Source of the DNA: Paraburkholderia oxyphila NBRC 105797
GTDB lineage: Bacteria; Pseudomonadota; Gammaproteobacteria; Burkholderiales; Burkholderiaceae
Length of the DNA: 64,000 nt
Reading direction: 5' to 3'
NCBI RefSeq assembly: GCF_000685075.1
Contig: NZ_BAYD01000021.1
Span: 57,708-121,707, forward strand
The notes below the pieces were generated by a model. That model was not told where the DNA came from. It did no database searches and was given only the letters and a program-made list of their open reading frames with translations. Position 1 is the stretch's first letter. Every line of letters starts with the position of its first letter. Of this stretch, positions 35,400-43,227 are shown piece by piece. The position numbers and the translations under genes were made by a program.

Positions 35400-35497
35400 C
35401 GGAAACTTCCCGCGCCGGTATTACCCGGATCGGGTGCGAAGGGTCTCTCTCAGCCTCACTGCGGCATGTCAGGCATACCGGTGAAGCACCCCTGTTT
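35400..35497 (-). promoter_or_regulatory. TPP riboswitch (thi box)
   Basis: On the minus strand the conserved series appears in order: ACAGGGGTGC at the 5' side, GGCTGAGA, then ACCC, CACCCGATCCGGGTAAT and ACCGGCG followed by GGGAAG. This is the standard TPP-sensing aptamer. It lies upstream of thiO-thiS-thiG-thiE and would lower their expression when thiamine pyrophosphate is plentiful. The expression platform is probably in the 180 bases between it and thiO, where I do not see an obvious intrinsic terminator. Confidence 0.95.
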
Positions 35498-35791
35498 CGT
35501 CAGCGGTCATTAGACCACAAAAGACGCGCGCGCCGCAAACGGGCCGGGCAGCAGGCGTTTGTGCTCTGGCACAATGCCCAAACCGGTGCGAACCGCCCAG
35601 CTCACGCGGGCGGTGAGACAATGTCGGACTCCCACACGCAGCCGTCGCGAGACCGCGCGCAAGGCGACCGGAAGCCATGCGCGCCATTAAGACTCGCTTA
35701 AGCGGCTCGGGACACAATCGCAGCGCCAGGGCGCCGCGTACGGCGGGTATCGTCTATTCCGGCCGCGGGCCGGCACAACATCAGGACGCAC
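35498..35791. other. Non-coding spacer between the thi operon leader and the SbmA-like gene
   Basis: No supported gene. It should contain the leftward promoter of the TPP-riboswitch transcript and the rightward promoter of the ABC transporter gene; neither is clear by eye. Confidence 0.4.
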
Positions 35792-37549
35792 ATGACCAAC
35801 CTCACTCCCCGCGCCACGCCGGATCAGAACGAGCATCACAAGATCACGGCCTGGAGTCTGATCAAGCCCTACTGGGTGTCCGAGGAACGCTGGTTCGCCT
35901 GGGGCCTGCTCGCAGCGATCATCGCGATGAACCTCGCCGTCGTGTGGATCAACGTGCGGCTCAACAGCTGGAACGCGGACTTCTACAACGCCCTGCAAAA
36001 CAAGGACGTCAAACAGTTTCCGCATCTGCTGGTGATCTTCACCGTGCTCGCGTTCGGATTCATCATCCTCGCGGTGTACGGACGGTATCTGCGCCAGATG
36101 CTCGGCTTTCGCTGGCGCCAGTGGCTCACCACGCGCTTCCTGAACGATTGGCTCGGCCAGGGCGCGTTCTACCGCATCGAGCGCGACCGTCTCGCCGACA
36201 ACCCCGACCAGCGGATCAGCGACGACCTGCAATCGTTCGCCACCACCACGCTCTCGCTCACGCTCGACCTGCTCTCGACGGTCGTCACGCTGGTCTCGTT
36301 CATCACGATCCTCTGGTCGCTCGCGGGCGCGCTCACCTTCGCGCTCGGCAGCACGCCCGTCACGATTCCGGGCTACATGGTCTGGGCCGCCGCGCTCTAC
36401 GCCGTGTTCGGCTCGCTCGTGATCCAGAAGGTCGGCCACCCGCTCGTGTCGATCAACTACCAGCAACAGAAAGTGGAGGCGGACTTCCGCTTCGGCCTCA
36501 TCCGCCTGCGCGAGAACGCCGAGCCGATCGCCCTCTACGACGGCATGGAAACCGAGCGCAACAACGCGCAAGGCCTGTTCGCGCACATCAAGGACAACTG
36601 GTGGCGCGTGATGAAGTACACGAAGCGCCTCACCTTCGTGCTGAGCTTCTACGGCCAGATCGCCATCATTTTTCCGATCGTCGTCGCCGCGCCGCGCTAC
36701 TTCGCGGGCGCCTTCTCCTTCGGCGTGCTGATGCAGATCTCGCAGGCGTTCGGCACCGTGAGCGACTCGTTCTCGTGGTTCATCAACAGTTACTCCACCC
36801 TCGTCGAATGGCGCGCCACGGTCAACCGTCTGCGTGAATTCGTGCGCGTGGTGCACTCGCCGCGCCTGAAAGAAAGCGTCTCGCCCGCGACCGAGCACGG
36901 CGGCATCAACCTGCACTTCGTCGACGCGGGCGAGCTCACCACCGAGCATCTGAAGCTCGCGCTGCCCAACGGCGCGCCGCTCTCCGAAGTGCGCAACATC
37001 GCCATCAAGCCCGGCTCGCGCTGGCTCGTGCGCGGCCCGTCGGGCGCGGGCAAGAGCACGCTGATACGCGCGCTCGCGGGCCTCTGGCCGTTCGGCGAAG
37101 GCTCGATCGACGCCCCCGTGGACGCGCGCATGATGTTCATCCCGCAGCAGAGCTATCTGCCGATCGGCACACTCAAGGCCGCGCTCACCTACCCTTCGCC
37201 CGCCGGCGACTATAGCGACGAAGACTGCCGCGAGGCGCTGCGCGCGTGCCGCCTGGAAGACTATGTGGGGCGCCTGCACGAGTCGGCGCACTGGACGCGC
37301 GTGCTCTCGCCGGGCGAGCAGCAGCGGCTTGCGGGCGCACGCGTGCTGCTGCACAAGCCCGATTACCTGTTCCTCGACGAAGCGACCAGCGCGCTCGACC
37401 CCGACAACGAAAGCCGTCTCTACAAGGTCTTCATGGAGCGCCTGCCGAAGGCGGCGATCGTGAGCGTGGCGCACCGCGAGTCGCTCGCGGCCTACCATCA
37501 CGAGACACTCGAAATCGAGCGCATGCCTGAAGAGCGGGTCGCGGCATGA
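35792..37549 (+). CDS. SbmA/BacA-type ABC transporter, fused permease and ATPase
   Basis: 585 residues. The first 330 or so form the ABC_membrane_2 domain (ITAWSLIKPYWVSEERW, WINVRLNSWNADFYNALQ, RIERDRLADNPDQRISDD) of the SbmA/BacA/YddA group. The ATPase follows with Walker A (RGPSGAGKST), signature (LSPGEQQRL) and Walker B (YLFLDEATSALD). Relatives import peptides, modified fatty acids or cobalamin; the substrate here cannot be read from sequence. Its stop overlaps the SDR start by 4 bp. Confidence 0.93.
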   Translation: MTNLTPRATPDQNEHHKITAWSLIKPYWVSEERWFAWGLLAAIIAMNLAVVWINVRLNSWNADFYNALQNKDVKQFPHLLVIFTVLAFGFIILAVYGRYLRQMLGFRWRQWLTTRFLNDWLGQGAFYRIERDRLADNPDQRISDDLQSFATTTLSLTLDLLSTVVTLVSFITILWSLAGALTFALGSTPVTIPGYMVWAAALYAVFGSLVIQKVGHPLVSINYQQQKVEADFRFGLIRLRENAEPIALYDGMETERNNAQGLFAHIKDNWWRVMKYTKRLTFVLSFYGQIAIIFPIVVAAPRYFAGAFSFGVLMQISQAFGTVSDSFSWFINSYSTLVEWRATVNRLREFVRVVHSPRLKESVSPATEHGGINLHFVDAGELTTEHLKLALPNGAPLSEVRNIAIKPGSRWLVRGPSGAGKSTLIRALAGLWPFGEGSIDAPVDARMMFIPQQSYLPIGTLKAALTYPSPAGDYSDEDCREALRACRLEDYVGRLHESAHWTRVLSPGEQQRLAGARVLLHKPDYLFLDEATSALDPDNESRLYKVFMERLPKAAIVSVAHRESLAAYHHETLEIERMPEERVAA

Positions 37550-38328
37550 GCGCAAGCCGCGGCGCCCATGGCGAGCGCGTCGTCCTGATCACGGGCGCGG
37601 GCTCGGGTATTGGCGCGGCGCTCGCCCGGCGTCTTGCCGCGCCCGGGGTCGCGCTGATGCTGCACGCGCGCGGCGCCGACGAGCCAGCGCGTGCGCGGCT
37701 TGCCGCCGTTGCGGCCGAGTGCGAGGCGCAAGGCGCCACCTGCGCGACGGCCTGCGCCGACCTGGCCGCTGCCGGCGCGGCCGCGCAGCTCGTTCAAACC
37801 ACGCTCGCGCGCTTTTCGACGCTCGATCAACTGGTCGCCAACGCGGGCCATGCGCAGCGGCAGACGCTCGCGGCGCTCGAGCCCGACACGCTCGCCGCCA
37901 CTTTTGCCGCGATGCCAGCCGCGTTCGCGGCGCTCGTGCGCGAGGCGCGGCCGGCGCTTACGCGCTCGGCGCACGCCCGCGTGGTGGCGGTGAGCTCGTT
38001 TGTCGCGCACCGCTACCGCGCCGACGCGCCGTTCGCGGCCACTGCGGCGGCCAAGGCCGCGCTCGAGTCGCTCGCGAAAAGCGCCGCCGCCGAACTCGCG
38101 CCGCACGGCGTGACGGTGAACTGCGTGGCGCCCGGCTACACGCGCAAGGACAAGGGCCCGACGCCCGAAAATGCGCCCGCGTGGGCGCGCGCCGCCGAGG
38201 AGACGCCGCTTGGCCACGTGGCCGAGCCCGCCGACATCGCCGAACTCATCGCCTTCTTGCTGTCGGACGCCGCGCGCCACATCACCGGTCAGACGATCCA
38301 CGTCGATGGCGGGCTGACGCTGGGCTGA
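37546..38328 (+). CDS. SDR-family oxidoreductase lacking the catalytic tyrosine
   Basis: 260 residues with a Rossmann fold: TGAGSGIG at 16-23, VANAG at 97-101, serines S150/S151 and K170. In the Y-x-x-x-K active site the tyrosine position is T166, so the usual catalytic residue is missing. C-terminal VDGGLTLG is standard for classical SDRs. It is translationally coupled to the ABC transporter. It may be catalytically altered or act as a binding protein; the substrate is unknown. Confidence 0.85.
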   Translation: MSASRGAHGERVVLITGAGSGIGAALARRLAAPGVALMLHARGADEPARARLAAVAAECEAQGATCATACADLAAAGAAAQLVQTTLARFSTLDQLVANAGHAQRQTLAALEPDTLAATFAAMPAAFAALVREARPALTRSAHARVVAVSSFVAHRYRADAPFAATAAAKAALESLAKSAAAELAPHGVTVNCVAPGYTRKDKGPTPENAPAWARAAEETPLGHVAEPADIAELIAFLLSDAARHITGQTIHVDGGLTLG

Positions 38329-38712
38329 GCACCGGCGAAACGGGCCCCGAAGCGGGCCCAGGAACGGCCCCCAAAGCAGGCCCAGAAGCGGGCCGCAACG
38401 AGCAAGCAAGCGCGCCCCGAAGCGCACGAGGCAGCCCGCCAGCGAGCGCGCCCAGGCGGGCATCGTTTGCCCCGCAACATGCCCGGCTTTCATCTTCCCT
38501 GGCCGCCGCGGCACATCGCACCGTAAAATAGCGCAGTTCGAGCGCCTGCAGCGGCGCCCGGCGCGGGCCGAGACAGGCCCCGGCGGGCCCAAGCGCGTCT
38601 TATGCGCGCTGTGCATCACCCATCCCCGCTGCCCGATGTGCCGGACACCGCGTGCGCGACCTGCCTGTTTCATCGGTCGTTGCGCACACAATAAATAGGG
38701 GGAGACGACGCG
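38329..38712. other. Non-coding stretch with 12-bp degenerate repeats
   Basis: About 384 bp without a supported gene. It begins with five imperfect 12-bp units of the GAAGCGGGCCCA type (38337-38396), followed by GC-rich sequence. The MFS gene's ribosome site GGGGGAG lies just before 38713. Confidence 0.5.
38337..38396. repeat. Degenerate 12-bp tandem repeat, five units
   Basis: Five consecutive 12-mers related to GAAGCGGGCCCA run directly after the SDR stop codon. Units differ at several positions, with purine-rich 5' halves and GGCC-containing 3' halves conserved. Confidence 0.65.
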
Positions 38713-40020
38713 ATGGGATCTTTTCAGTGGTTCAGGGAGCTGAACGAGCGCGAGCGTCGCACGCTCTACGCCGGCTTCGGCGGCTATGCGGTCGACGCGT
38801 TCGACTTCATGATCTACTCGTTCCTGATCCCGACGCTCATTGCTGCCTGGGGCATGACCAAGAGCGAGGCGGGCATGATCGCGACGAGCTCGCTGATCTC
38901 CTCGGCGCTCGGCGGCTGGCTCGCGGGCATCCTCGCCGACCGCTACGGCCGCGTGCGCGTGCTGCAGTGGACCATCGCCACGTTCGCGCTCTTCACCTGC
39001 CTTTCCGGCTTCACGCATTCGTTCTGGCAACTGCTCGCCACGCGCACGCTGCAGGGCATCGGCTTCGGCGGCGAATGGTCGGTTGTCACGATCATGATGG
39101 CCGAGACGATCCGCTCGCCGCAGCACCGCGCGAAAGCCGTGGGCACCGTGCAAAGCAGCTGGTCGTTCGGCTGGGGCGCCGCCGCCATTCTTTACTGGGC
39201 GTTCTTCGCCCTGCTGCCCGAGCAGTACGCGTGGCGCGCGTGCTTCTGGATCGGCATCCTGCCCGCGCTGTGGATTCTCTACGTGCGGCGCAACGTGAGC
39301 GACCCCGAGGTGTTCCTGCAGACGCGCCGTGCCCGTGAGCGCGGCGAATCGCACGGCCATTTCCTGCAGATCTTCGCGCCCGCGCACCTCGCCACGACGC
39401 TGCTCGGCAGCGCGCTGTGCACCGGCATGCTCGGCGGCTACTACGCGATCACCACGTGGCTGCCCACCTATCTAAAGACCGTGCGCCATCTGTCGGTGTT
39501 CAACACGAGCGGCTATCTGATCGTGCTGATCGTCGGCTCGTTCATGGGCTATATCGTCGGCGCGATCCTCTGCGACAAGATCGGGCGGCGCGCGTCCTTC
39601 ATCCTGTTCGCCATCGGCTCGTTCACGCTCGGCATGGCCTACACCATGCTGCCCATCACCGATACCGCCATGCTGCTGCTCGGCTTTCCGCTCGGCATCG
39701 TCGTGCAGGGCATTTTCGCGGGCATCGGCGCCTATCTGTCCGAGCTCTACCCGAATGCGATCCGCGGCTCGGGCCAGGGCTTCTGCTACAACCTCGGGCG
39801 CGGCCTCGGCTCGTTCTTTCCGATCCTCGTGGGCACGCTCGCGCAGACCACGACGCTCGTGAAAGCGATCGGCGCCGTGGCCGGCGCGGGCTATCTGCTC
39901 GTGATCGTATCCGCCCTGTGCCTGCCCGAAACGAAGGGCAAGGTGCTGGCCGAAGCCGCAGCAGCGACAGGCAACCCGACCGCGCCCGCCCACCCCTCTG
40001 CGGACTCCGCTGCACAATGA
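38713..40020 (+). CDS. MFS transporter (sugar/organic acid type)
   Basis: 435 residues with about 12 membrane helices. The loop 2-3 motif GWLAGILADRYGR and the GIGFGGEWSVV stretch are typical of the metabolite:H+ symporter branch that includes lactate/sialate and aromatic-acid carriers. The ribosome site GGGGGAG precedes the ATG. It is followed after 52 bp by the DadA-like dehydrogenase gene, suggesting the pair imports and oxidises one compound, perhaps an amino acid; the substrate is inferred only. Confidence 0.9.
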   Translation: MGSFQWFRELNERERRTLYAGFGGYAVDAFDFMIYSFLIPTLIAAWGMTKSEAGMIATSSLISSALGGWLAGILADRYGRVRVLQWTIATFALFTCLSGFTHSFWQLLATRTLQGIGFGGEWSVVTIMMAETIRSPQHRAKAVGTVQSSWSFGWGAAAILYWAFFALLPEQYAWRACFWIGILPALWILYVRRNVSDPEVFLQTRRARERGESHGHFLQIFAPAHLATTLLGSALCTGMLGGYYAITTWLPTYLKTVRHLSVFNTSGYLIVLIVGSFMGYIVGAILCDKIGRRASFILFAIGSFTLGMAYTMLPITDTAMLLLGFPLGIVVQGIFAGIGAYLSELYPNAIRGSGQGFCYNLGRGLGSFFPILVGTLAQTTTLVKAIGAVAGAGYLLVIVSALCLPETKGKVLAEAAAATGNPTAPAHPSADSAAQ

Positions 40021-40072
40021 GCCCGAACGTGCTGCAATACCGTCCGTCCCCGTCTCACTCACTACGACCGGC

Positions 40073-41461
40073 ATGAAAACGATCGTCCTCGGCGCCGGAG
40101 TGATCGGCGTCGCTACTGCGTATTACCTGAGCGAACGGGGCTGCGACGTCACGGTCATCGAGCGCGAGCCTGGCGTCGCGCTCGGCACGAGCTTCGGCAA
40201 CGCCGGCGTGATCGCGCCCGGGTACGTCACGCCCTGGGCCGCGCCGGGCATGCCGGCCAAGCTCCTCAAGTACCTGCTCAAGCCCACCTCGCCGCTCATT
40301 TTCCGGCCCACGCTCGACGCCGCGCAATGGCGCTGGATCGCGCGCTGGCTGCGCGAATGCGACCTCGCGCGCTTTCGCGTGAACAAGCAGCGCATGCAGC
40401 GCATCGCCTATTACAGCCGCACGTGTCTGCACGCGTTCCGTGCGCAGCACGCGTTCGAGTACGGGCGCAGCCAGGGCTATCTGCAGCTGTTTCGCAGCGA
40501 CTACGACCTCGAGCTCGCCCAACCCGCGCTGGGCGTGCTGCGCGATGCCGGCATCGTCTACCGCGAGCTGGATGCCGCGGGCTGCGCGCAGGTGGAGCCT
40601 GGCCTCGCGTGGTCGCGCGTGAAGCCCGTGGCCGGCATCTATCTGCCCGACGACGAAGCCGGCGACTGCGCGCGCTTCACGCGCGAGCTGCGCGCCGTGT
40701 GCGAGCGGCGCGGCGTGAAATTCGTCTTCGACACCGAAGTGCTCGCGCTCGAAGCCACGGGCGGCAAGGTGAGCGGCGTGCGCGTGCGGCCCGTGCCGGG
40801 GCGGCGCACGGCGAACAACCGCCGCGAGCTGCGGGAGCAGCGCCGCGAGCAACGCCGCGCGCCCGCCGAAGTGCTGCGACCCGCCGACTTGAACGAGGTG
40901 GCCGATACCGAGCCGCAGACCCTCGCCGCCGACGCCGTGGTGGTCGCACTGGGCGTGGAAAGCGCGACGCTCCTCGCGCCACTTGGCGTGCGGGTGCCGC
41001 TTTATCCGGTGAAGGGCTATTCGGCCACGCTGCCCGTCGTCGACGAGCAGAAGGCGCCGCGCGCCGCGCTCATGGACGAGTCGCTGAAGACGGCCATCAC
41101 GCGCTTCGGGCCCTATCTGCGCGTGGCCGGCACGGCGGAGCTCGGCAATCACCGCGCGACGCTGCGCGAGCAGGCGCTGCACACGCTCATGAAAGTGCTC
41201 GACGACTGGTTCCCGCACGCGGCCACGCCTTCTTCCGCGCAGTTCTGGGTCGGGCGCCGGCCGATGGTGCCCGACGGGGCACCGCTGCTCGGGCCCTCGG
41301 GCGTGCAAGGGCTGTGGCTGAACGTCGGCCACGGCTCGACCGGCTGGGCGATGTCGATGGGCTCGGGACAGGTGGTCGCGGATCTCATCACCGGGCGCGC
41401 GCCGGAGATCGATCTGGATGGGTTGACGCTGGAGCGGTATCGGCGGCGGAGTGTGGGTTGA
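40073..41461 (+). CDS. DadA-like D-amino acid dehydrogenase with Arg-rich insertion
   Basis: 462 residues, longer than typical DadA (about 430). The N-terminal FAD motif is VLGAGVIGVATAYYL; FGNAGVIAPGYVTPWAAPG and the C-terminal WVGRRPMVPDG...GHGSTGWAMSMGSG match D-amino acid dehydrogenases, which feed electrons to the respiratory chain at the membrane. Residues about 241-283 are an Arg/Glu-rich insertion (RRELREQRREQRR) inside the FAD domain. Tandem with the MFS gene suggests a shared substrate. Confidence 0.88.
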   Translation: MKTIVLGAGVIGVATAYYLSERGCDVTVIEREPGVALGTSFGNAGVIAPGYVTPWAAPGMPAKLLKYLLKPTSPLIFRPTLDAAQWRWIARWLRECDLARFRVNKQRMQRIAYYSRTCLHAFRAQHAFEYGRSQGYLQLFRSDYDLELAQPALGVLRDAGIVYRELDAAGCAQVEPGLAWSRVKPVAGIYLPDDEAGDCARFTRELRAVCERRGVKFVFDTEVLALEATGGKVSGVRVRPVPGRRTANNRRELREQRREQRRAPAEVLRPADLNEVADTEPQTLAADAVVVALGVESATLLAPLGVRVPLYPVKGYSATLPVVDEQKAPRAALMDESLKTAITRFGPYLRVAGTAELGNHRATLREQALHTLMKVLDDWFPHAATPSSAQFWVGRRPMVPDGAPLLGPSGVQGLWLNVGHGSTGWAMSMGSGQVVADLITGRAPEIDLDGLTLERYRRRSVG

Positions 41462-41510
41462 GTGAGGTGACGCTGGCTTGTGGATCGAACCCGGGTCAGC
41501 CGCCTGCCCA

Positions 41511-41948
41511 TCAAGGAACTTGCGTATTTGCCGGCTTTGGGTTGTCCTGCCGATACGTGTGATCAGGCTTGCTGACCAGTCGCCTGACCTGCGCATCCAG
41601 TTCCTTGCTGTGATACAGGTCAAGGCATTTAAGCATGTCGAATCTGATGTCCTTTATTTCGGCATCGGCCAGCGGGTTCTGATAATCGCGCGCAAGGTAA
41701 CTTTCAACCAGGGCCTTGATCGCATCTGGCGCCTTATCCAGGTCGTAATAAGTCCAGTCGCGCAACGCACTGACGCTACTCCCCGCATCGATTGCCGCGT
41801 CTTTGTCGCGCTTATAAGCCGTTGCTATGCAGGTGGCCAGAACCATGTCCTTGAAGTTCTGCGCGTAGGTGCGCGTCGCAGCTTGTGGCGAGGTATACAT
41901 CTCGTCTTTTGCATGACCGATTGACGCCCAAAGAGTGAGGGTCGCCAC
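41511..41948 (-). CDS. tai4: Tai4-like T6SS amidase immunity protein, signal peptide damaged
   Basis: 145 residues from a GTG at 41948. The mature part (CIATAYKRDKDA, WTYYDLDKAP, KCLDLYHSKELDAQV) resembles Tai4 immunity proteins, which block the Tae4 peptidoglycan amidase in the periplasm. The N-terminus is only a hydrophobic core ending SIGHA, without the basic start of a signal peptide. The frame continues upstream through YWLAV to a TAG at 41961, which is also the stop of the tae4 remnant. Export, and even expression, are therefore doubtful. Confidence 0.7.
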   Translation of the reverse strand: MATLTLWASIGHAKDEMYTSPQAATRTYAQNFKDMVLATCIATAYKRDKDAAIDAGSSVSALRDWTYYDLDKAPDAIKALVESYLARDYQNPLADAEIKDIRFDMLKCLDLYHSKELDAQVRRLVSKPDHTYRQDNPKPANTQVP

Positions 41949-41960
41949 GGCTAGCCAATA

Positions 41961-42095
41961 CTAAAGCTTGTGTGCGCAGGATACGGCTTTCCCTGGAATG
42001 GCCGGAATGACAAAACCGGATTGATTCAGGATGTAGCTCATGCGAACTGCCCGTTTTCCGGCATCGAAAGGGTCATCATAAGCCTTTGTCTGCAT
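41961..42095 (-). pseudogene. tae4: Remnant of a Tae4 T6SS amidase effector
   Basis: A 44-codon frame contains RMSYILNQSGFVIP followed by GKAVS, matching the core of Tae4 amidases (C-P-I-R-M-S-Y-V-L-N-x-x-G-F). The catalytic cysteine position three residues before RMSY holds arginine (GKRAVRMSY). The N-terminal part and everything after the first third, including the catalytic histidine region, are missing. It ends in the same reading frame as the immunity gene, separated by one TAG, which suggests a deletion joined the two. Confidence 0.72.
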
Positions 42096-42176
42096 GGCTG
42101 ATTTTATAGATATTGACGCGCATCTAATCACTCCCATACTCGCATCGATTAATGGGAGAAACGCTCTCCATGCAAG

Positions 42177-42725
42177 TTAGCTGATGGGCACACTCGCCAG
42201 CGCCTCATAACGCGCGCCCTGTCGCGCCAGCGTGCTCGAATAGAGCACGAGCGAAGTAAACCGCAGCGGCGGCAGCGCCTGTGCCACTCCATCCGGCGGC
42301 GCACCACGTGCATCGCGCGCGAAGCGCGCCAATGTGATGTGCGGCCGGAACGCGCGCGCATCGAGCGGCAAGCCCACTTCGCCCATCAAGGAACGCACCC
42401 GCCAGTCGAGTGCCGTGAACGCTTCGGACATGGCGAGCACGGCCACCATCAGGCGCGGCTGCGCGCGACCTGGCCAGCATTCGATCTTCGTGACCGGCGC
42501 GGGCGGCAGAGGCGCCGCATGCTCGGCGAGTCGCTGCGCGAGCGTCTCGCCCTGCACGAACGACATCGCGCCGATGAACGCCACCGTCAGATGCAGTTGC
42601 GCATAGGGCACCCGGCGTGCGTTGGGCGGCACGTCGAGCGCGGCGAGGGCGTCACGCGAGGGCGCATCGGGCGCGAGCGCGACGAAGCAGCGCCGCCATT
42701 GATCGATCTCGCGGGCTTCGGACAT
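42177..42725 (-). CDS. thpR: RNA 2',3'-cyclic phosphodiesterase (2H family)
   Basis: 182 residues. The two H-x-T motifs of the 2H phosphoesterase fold are intact: H45-x-T47 (HLTVAFIG) and H129-x-T131 (HITLARF). ThpR opens 2',3'-cyclic phosphates on RNA and can ligate tRNA halves in vitro. It is a single gene between the decayed T6SS pair and the palindromic repeat array. Confidence 0.92.
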   Translation of the reverse strand: MSEAREIDQWRRCFVALAPDAPSRDALAALDVPPNARRVPYAQLHLTVAFIGAMSFVQGETLAQRLAEHAAPLPPAPVTKIECWPGRAQPRLMVAVLAMSEAFTALDWRVRSLMGEVGLPLDARAFRPHITLARFARDARGAPPDGVAQALPPLRFTSLVLYSSTLARQGARYEALASVPIS

Positions 42726-43227
42726 GATCGGCAGGCCTCGGGATGAGGAGCAACCGCATCATGGTAACCCGCCGGCACGACGGGGTGCGCCCGTGACAAC
42801 CCGCAGCGGGACAGGCAGGCAGCGCGAAAAATCACTGGAGATGCGCGCATCTGGCGTGTCGATCGCCGAGAAACGCGTCAGAAGCCGCCGATCAAACGGC
42901 GAAAAAAAGCCGGACCACCTTTACAGGCCGCCCGGCTTGACGTGTCGACCAGAGTTAGCGCTTTAGCGCTTACTCTGGTCCCATGCTTCGCGGTCGACCA
43001 GAGTTGGCGCTTTAGTACTTACTCTGGTCCCATGCTTCGCGGTCGACCAGAGTTAGCGCTTCAGCTGTCGACCGGAGTTAGCGCTTCAGCTGTCGACCGG
43101 AGTTAGCGCTTCAGCGCTTACTCCGGTCCCATGCAAAGCTCTTACTCTGGTCCCATGCACAGCTGTGCTACTACTGCGTGTTGCTCTGTTGCGGCCCGCA
43201 AGACGCGCCCGCGAGCCTTGACCCGCC
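42726..43227. other. Intergenic region carrying a palindromic repeat array
   Basis: No gene is supported. The first 215 bp are unremarkable; from 42944 to about 43166 the sequence is built of repeated hairpins described separately. The region lies downstream of gltD and upstream of thpR, both leftward. Confidence 0.6.
42944..43166. repeat. Array of palindromic repeats with covarying stems
   Basis: Three full hairpins at 42947-42980, 42996-43029 and 43095-43128 each pair GACCRGAGT with ACTCYGGTC, with a partly paired GCGC interior. Two 5' half-units lie at 43045 and 43070, and a 3' half-unit ends near 43166. Spacing is 49 bp for full units and 25 bp for half-units. The linker after full units is CCCATGC. 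In the last full unit both stem arms change together (CCAGAGT/ACTCTGG to CCGGAGT/ACTCCGG). Confidence 0.9.

Noticed and set aside
42944..43166. CRISPR array
   Set aside because: The units are palindromes at 49 and 25 bp with no unique spacers, and there are no cas genes.
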